Source of the DNA: Strongylocentrotus droebachiensis
Taxonomy: Eukaryota; Echinodermata; Echinoidea; Camarodonta; Strongylocentrotidae
Length of the DNA: 64,000 nt
NCBI GenBank assembly: GCA_035222895.1
Contig: JAVYIG010002113.1
Location: 124,001 to 188,000, forward strand
Reading direction: 5' to 3'
Position 1 is the stretch's first letter. Each line of letters opens with the position of its first letter. The notes under the pieces are model-generated. The model made no database searches and was not told where the DNA came from. It worked only from the letters and a program-made list of their open reading frames with translations. Positions 55,701 through 56,088 of this stretch are shown here, in pieces. The translations under genes and the position numbers were made by a program.

Positions 55701-56047
55701 TCATATTCAAGCCCGGTGATTAAATACAATATTTACATAATTGTGTGAAATGAAAGTGAAAGAATAATGGTGCATAGCTTTATCAAAATTACTCATTGAT
55801 GTTATCTAGTATGAATTTCTGAAAAGTTTGAAAAAGAATCTCCGCCAGGAATCGGGTCCCCGCCTATAAAGTTTCATTACCATTTGATCACAGTGGCGAG
55901 CTATACAGTAATTGTAAATGACCGACAACACTTCAATATTCATAATTTTTTGTCGAGGGCGGGTGAGTTTATAAACAATGGCAAGCAGCATATGCCTCAG
56001 TTGCAGCCTAGCTTTAAGCACACACGCACGAGCACTCAGACACACTC

Positions 56048-56088
<41 letters not shown>
